The translations under genes were made by a program, and so were the position numbers. The notes beneath the pieces are model-generated. The model saw only the letters and a list, made by a program, of their open reading frames with translations, searched no databases and was not told where the DNA came from. This document shows, piece after piece, positions 31,738-34,261 of a DNA stretch of 34,261 nt (position 1 is its first letter; the number at the start of each line of letters is the position of its first letter). The DNA is from a virus. The stretch is from IMG/VR virus record IMGVR_UViG_3300037504_000176, positions 1-34,261 of that record. The stretch is one strand, 5' to 3'.

Positions 31738-32439
31738 CTAACTCCATGCTATCATGATGTTTTCACAACTGCGCCGGAATGCTTCATACGGTGCGCCGGC
31801 AGTATCTGAACCATCACCCCATAATTGACCACCAGCGGCCTCGCGCAGCGTAGGCCACCAGCGATTTTTAGCATAGCGCGCCGTTCCCGGCATCCAGAAC
31901 TGGCAATATCGCGTTGCCATCTTTTGCGCATAATTGCCATCCGCGCTAACCACATTTAGATAGTGCATTAATTGCATTTGTGCGCGCGGTGACCCGCCGA
32001 GAAGGTGAACCGGTCGGCGTCCGAACTCCCACACCGGCACCTCGGTGCCCGCGTAGCGCGTCGGCACGCTATAGCCGAGTACCACATCCGCACCACCCAC
32101 CCGCTCAGGGATGCGTGGGATGATATCAAACACTTTCGGGATAATCACCACTCGCTCCACATACTGCGCCGCCTCCTCCGCCCAATCCATCACCTCGTTA
32201 AATTGCTCTTCGCGCTCCAAATCGAGCACCGTTGCCTGGTGTGGCCGGTGCTCTGCCAGCGCCGCCATGTACGCCTCGCGCCGAGGCTTCCTCCAATCCT
32301 GATCTGCGAACCATAAAGGTGCCACGTCAGTGTATACGGTGCCAGGCAATTGCGCCCCGTAGAGCCAGCCAGCATCTACTGCAATTTGTGCAAATCGCTG
32401 ATTACCAGCGGCGCAGTAAATCAGATCTGGAGTCGCCAC
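31738..32439 (-). CDS. DUF6610-type phage protein (possible TGT/DpdA-related fold)
   Basis: 233 residues, GTG start at 32439. Key pieces are VIIPKVFDIIPRIPERV, VLGYSVPTRYAGTEVP and RRPVHLLGGSP, which I recognise as the DUF6610 pattern seen in actinophage proteins. The pattern looks TIM-barrel-like and may be distantly related to tRNA-guanine transglycosylases or the DNA base-exchange enzyme DpdA. No deazaguanine synthesis genes (folE, queD, queE, queC) are in the window, so DNA modification is not supported beyond this gene. Family call is likely; function is tentative. Confidence 0.7.
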   Translation of the reverse strand: MATPDLIYCAAGNQRFAQIAVDAGWLYGAQLPGTVYTDVAPLWFADQDWRKPRREAYMAALAEHRPHQATVLDLEREEQFNEVMDWAEEAAQYVERVVIIPKVFDIIPRIPERVGGADVVLGYSVPTRYAGTEVPVWEFGRRPVHLLGGSPRAQMQLMHYLNVVSADGNYAQKMATRYCQFWMPGTARYAKNRWWPTLREAAGGQLWGDGSDTAGAPYEAFRRSCENIMIAWS

Positions 32440-32522
32440 AGCCGCAATTCTCTACCGGTTCGCGTCGTCTCCAGCAGCCTCAGCAAAACCCGCCGCTTCA
32501 CCGCAACCGTCGCTTTCTTCAT
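32421..32522 (-). CDS. possible 33-residue basic leader ORF
   Basis: ATG at 32522 with GAGGTAGGT directly upstream. It ends inside the DUF6610 gene, in a different frame, overlapping its GTG by 19 bases. The product is Arg-rich (MKKATVAVKRRVLLRLLE start). It may be a leader that couples translation into the DUF6610 gene, or an artefact; only the ribosome site supports it. Confidence 0.35.
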   Translation of the reverse strand: MKKATVAVKRRVLLRLLETTRTGRELRLWRLQI

Positions 32523-32558
32523 ACCTACCTCTATCCTTTAAGCCTTTCTTGGCGGAAC

Positions 32559-32732
32559 TTACAATTCGCTTAACTCAAAAAGTTTTTTCTGGCGTACGTC
32601 AACCTCGGGCGGCTTCAATTTTAACCTAGTGATTAATCTTGTGGGATAACTCTTTTCACAAACGTGGCAGTACCACAGGTCGTTACCGCCATATTTAACC
32701 TCATGCTTATACGGACATTTATATACAATCAT
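32559..32732 (-). CDS. 57-residue zinc-ribbon protein
   Basis: ATG at 32732 with AAAGG upstream, TAA at 32559. C6, H10, C22 and C25 (CPYKH ... CHVC) make a small zinc-binding site. The C-terminus is basic then acidic. It is one of several small zinc proteins in this genome. No function assigned. Confidence 0.6.
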   Translation of the reverse strand: MIVYKCPYKHEVKYGGNDLWYCHVCEKSYPTRLITRLKLKPPEVDVRQKKLFELSEL

Positions 32733-32753
32733 CTTTTGACCTTTCTTAGCAGA

Positions 32754-33014
32754 TCAAACACGCACCCAACTTCCATTCCCAGTCTTGCTCTGATAAAATC
32801 GAAATTGATACTTTTTAAGCCGCTTACGCACGATCTCAATAATCGCATTCGCTTTTTCCTCAGAACAATTAAGGACCGCACCAAATCCATCAATGCGCCC
32901 TCGCTCAGCCTCAATAACTGCTGATGGATCAATTAAAGGCCCAATCACAAATCTGAGGGCGGCGTCATTTTCGGCAAGCGTAATAAAATCACCAACATTC
33001 ACGGCGTAGACCAT
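32754..33014 (-). CDS. small soluble protein, unknown
   Basis: 86 residues from the ATG at 33014, chosen because AGGAG lies about ten bases upstream and inside the longer frame. Beta-strand start (VYAVNVGDFITLAENDAALR) followed by a helix with a lone Cys and a basic C-terminus. No family recognised. It lies between the nuclease gene and the zinc-ribbon gene. Confidence 0.6.
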   Translation of the reverse strand: MVYAVNVGDFITLAENDAALRFVIGPLIDPSAVIEAERGRIDGFGAVLNCSEEKANAIIEIVRKRLKKYQFRFYQSKTGNGSWVRV

Positions 33015-33067
33015 CAGCACCCATCTCCTAACCATCAATTATCAGAACAAAAAGTTAAACTCTCTCC

Positions 33068-33097
33068 ACTGCACTCTCTCCGTAGAAAAAGTGCAGT
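33068..33097. other. inverted repeat in nuclease/next-gene gap
   Basis: Arms ACTGCACT (33068-33075) and AGTGCAGT (33090-33097) with a 14-base loop, between the RecB/Cas4-like gene and the next small gene. The minus-strand U-run lies some 10 bases beyond the stem, so it is not a typical terminator but could act as a weak one. Confidence 0.4.
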
Positions 33098-33106
33098 AGG
33101 CGGCGT

Positions 33107-33904
33107 TTAACCGTACCGGCCCCGACAAATGCCCCAAAACTCACACCATTTTTCCGAGCACTTCCACGTATCTGGATTCATGGGAAATGCACCTTTCTTG
33201 ATAGAATCCCAGGTACTTTCAATCATGTCCAGCAACCATAAGAGAGCCCCGCTACTCCGTGAGCTCTCCAAAACCTGCGCCGTGGGATTTTTTGTTTTGG
33301 TGAACACGTAATGTCGAAACAGCCCGTTCGGGTTTTGGTCGTAGCCGTGCTGATTCAGCGCCGCCAGGTAAAACACAGGTTGCATCTCTTGTTCAGCCCG
33401 ATTGCTCGACCAGCGCCGGGACGAGGTTTTGAAATCGCCGGGCACGCCGTCGGCGGTGATAATGTCGATGTAGCCGACGATCGGGATGGAGACACCGGGC
33501 ACGGTCAGCGTTATGTAGTCCTCGATATGCACCCGTTCCTCGTCGCGCAATGGTTCAATCTCTGCCAGCGTTTCCTGCACGTCGGTAGCTGCAAACATGG
33601 AGATGCCTAAATTCTCCATGCTCTCTGGGGTCTCGTCGCGCCAGTCGATGTTTTCCAGGCCGTCCTTTTCCACGGCGGCGGTCCAGTGCTCCCCCCAATA
33701 CCGAGCCGGTGCCTTGCGTTTTTCTGGCTCCTCTTTGAGATAGGCCTCAATCGCGTTGTGGAACGCGGAACCGAAGGTCAGTGCCGTCGCGGTTTTGGTA
33801 GGAATCTGGTCAAGGTACCGAAACCGCCAAGAGCGCGGGCACATCTGGTACGTGTGAATTGACGAGTAAGACAGGTGATCTATTTTAGAAATCGTTCTAC
33901 CCAT
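33107..33904 (-). CDS. PD-(D/E)XK nuclease (RecB/Cas4-like)
   Basis: 265 residues from the ATG at 33904, which overlaps the RecT-like gene by eight bases. The nuclease signature is present: GSAFHNAIEAYLK (about 45-57), VGYIDIIT (D147) and DFKT (D157, K159). C22 and a C-terminal trio (KCSEKWCEFWGIC) are arranged like the 4Fe-4S ligands of Cas4 and AddB-type nucleases. It probably trims DNA ends for RecT-mediated annealing. Confidence 0.88.
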   Translation of the reverse strand: MGRTISKIDHLSYSSIHTYQMCPRSWRFRYLDQIPTKTATALTFGSAFHNAIEAYLKEEPEKRKAPARYWGEHWTAAVEKDGLENIDWRDETPESMENLGISMFAATDVQETLAEIEPLRDEERVHIEDYITLTVPGVSIPIVGYIDIITADGVPGDFKTSSRRWSSNRAEQEMQPVFYLAALNQHGYDQNPNGLFRHYVFTKTKNPTAQVLESSRSSGALLWLLDMIESTWDSIKKGAFPMNPDTWKCSEKWCEFWGICRGRYG

Positions 33905-34261
33905 CGCCGGTCTCGCTCTCGCCACGCAGCACTTCGGCAACCCTGAGTAAATCCTCGTCGGTGCTCGGTATTTTGTTTTTGTTGGCCGCCATGATTTTTT
34001 CAGCGCTGTATTCGGTAACCAGAGATTGCAGTGTGACGGTCTCTTGCTGTGCCAGCGCGGGCGTCTCTACCGCGGCCTCCGTGACCGTCTCGGTGCCCTC
34101 CTCTGACGTGTAGGACCATTCAGCATCTACCACGGCGCCCAGCTCTTCCGGCGTGTAGAGCGGCTGTGAGAAGACATCCGGTGCATACCAACGATAGGCA
34201 TTGGTTAGCGCTCGACCAAAGAGCATATTCCGTGGGTATTTCTGATATGTGTCGTTGGAGG
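33897..34261 (-). CDS. RecT-like recombinase, C-terminal part (continues past right end)
   Basis: The open frame enters at the right end and runs for about 120 codons to the stop at 33897. The beginning (YQKYPRNMLFGRALTNAYRW, then YAPDVF) matches the RecT-like family C-terminal region with the 'R-A-L' and 'PDV' positions. A Glu/Thr-rich tail follows. It continues upstream beyond 34261, and an in-frame ATG at 34226 is internal, not a start. With the piece at 1-110 it appears to be one gene. Confidence 0.7.
   Translation of the reverse strand, partial: SNDTYQKYPRNMLFGRALTNAYRWYAPDVFSQPLYTPEELGAVVDAEWSYTSEEGTETVTEAAVETPALAQQETVTLQSLVTEYSAEKIMAANKNKIPSTDEDLLRVAEVLRGESETGDG

Larger units (their letters stand above)
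671..33971. repeat. dispersed CTCGGTAT / ATACCGAG element, at least 26 copies
   Basis: Plus-strand CTCGGTAT begins at 2637, 6509, 7268, 10947, 11855, 12971, 16467, 16978, 18732, 19798, 21111, 22733, 23903, 26526 and 33964. Minus-orientation ATACCGAG begins at 671, 7309, 10694, 16194, 18044, 19560, 20761, 23541, 25952, 28565 and 33698. A G precedes CTCGGTAT in 22 of 26 copies; T then G is favoured after it (best form GGCTCGGTATTGG). A given 8-mer is expected about once here by chance. Confidence 0.85.

Noticed and set aside
34224-34226. ATG at 34226 as the real start of the right-end gene
   Set aside because: The open frame continues upstream to the window end with family-like sequence (YQKYPRN) directly before this Met, so it is internal.
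1-34261. Integrase, repressor, tRNA or attachment site
   Set aside because: No sequence I could recognise as any of these was found; a negative by eye cannot exclude a divergent one.

Overview
This window is almost all of the genome of a tailed dsDNA phage with siphovirus-type genes: an HK97-type capsid and portal, a tail tube, a G/GT frameshift pair, a tape measure and a Dit-like baseplate protein. The host cannot be fixed from sequence alone. The genome is moderately GC-rich, dense, and uses clear Shine-Dalgarno sites with many ATG/GTG/TGA overlaps. I saw no tRNA, integrase, CI-like repressor or rRNA, so a lytic or non-integrating lifestyle is more likely than a classical temperate one. A Chloroflexota-type environmental host is only a guess.

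The same recombinase gene appears to be cut at both ends of the window. The N-terminus of a RecT-like protein runs off the left end, and a RecT-like C-terminus runs in from the right end. The simplest reading is a circular or circularly permuted genome only a few hundred bases longer than the window.

Nearly everything is on the minus strand, so gene order reads from high to low coordinates. (1) 34.3-25.9 kb is recombination and replication: RecT-like C-terminus, RecB/Cas4-type nuclease, DUF6610 protein, UvrD-like helicase, zinc proteins, D5/SF3 helicase, and a prim-pol with a zinc domain, ending in a small HTH gene and a terminator. (2) 25.8-24.2 kb is lysis: holin-like protein, M23 peptidase and two more small membrane proteins. 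(3) 24.2-16.2 kb is packaging and head: TerS, TerL, portal-MuF, prohead protease, major capsid protein, a signal-peptide protein, a caspase/CHAT-like protein, a zinc-finger protein and a connector. (4) 16.2-6.3 kb is a DNA methyltransferase, then neck and tail genes, ending in a terminator. (5) 4.6-6.2 kb is a plus-strand block of five small accessory genes with repeated GC-rich hairpins and a strong sigma70-type promoter that carries an operator-like dyad. (6) 4.2 kb to the left end is minus-strand accessory genes (pentapeptide protein, coiled-coil protein, small membrane proteins), then an ERCC4-HhH nuclease leading back into the RecT-like gene.

Two things stand out. First, the asymmetric 8-mer CTCGGTAT (core GCTCGGTAT) occurs at least 26 times on the two strands, against about one expected. 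It falls in all reading frames and clusters in the structural and lysis half, so it looks like a DNA-level signal. Second, a gene just downstream of the capsid gene encodes a small protein with the His-Gly and Cys pattern of caspase/CHAT-type proteases. It follows a secreted or membrane-anchored protein, which is not a standard head-module arrangement.
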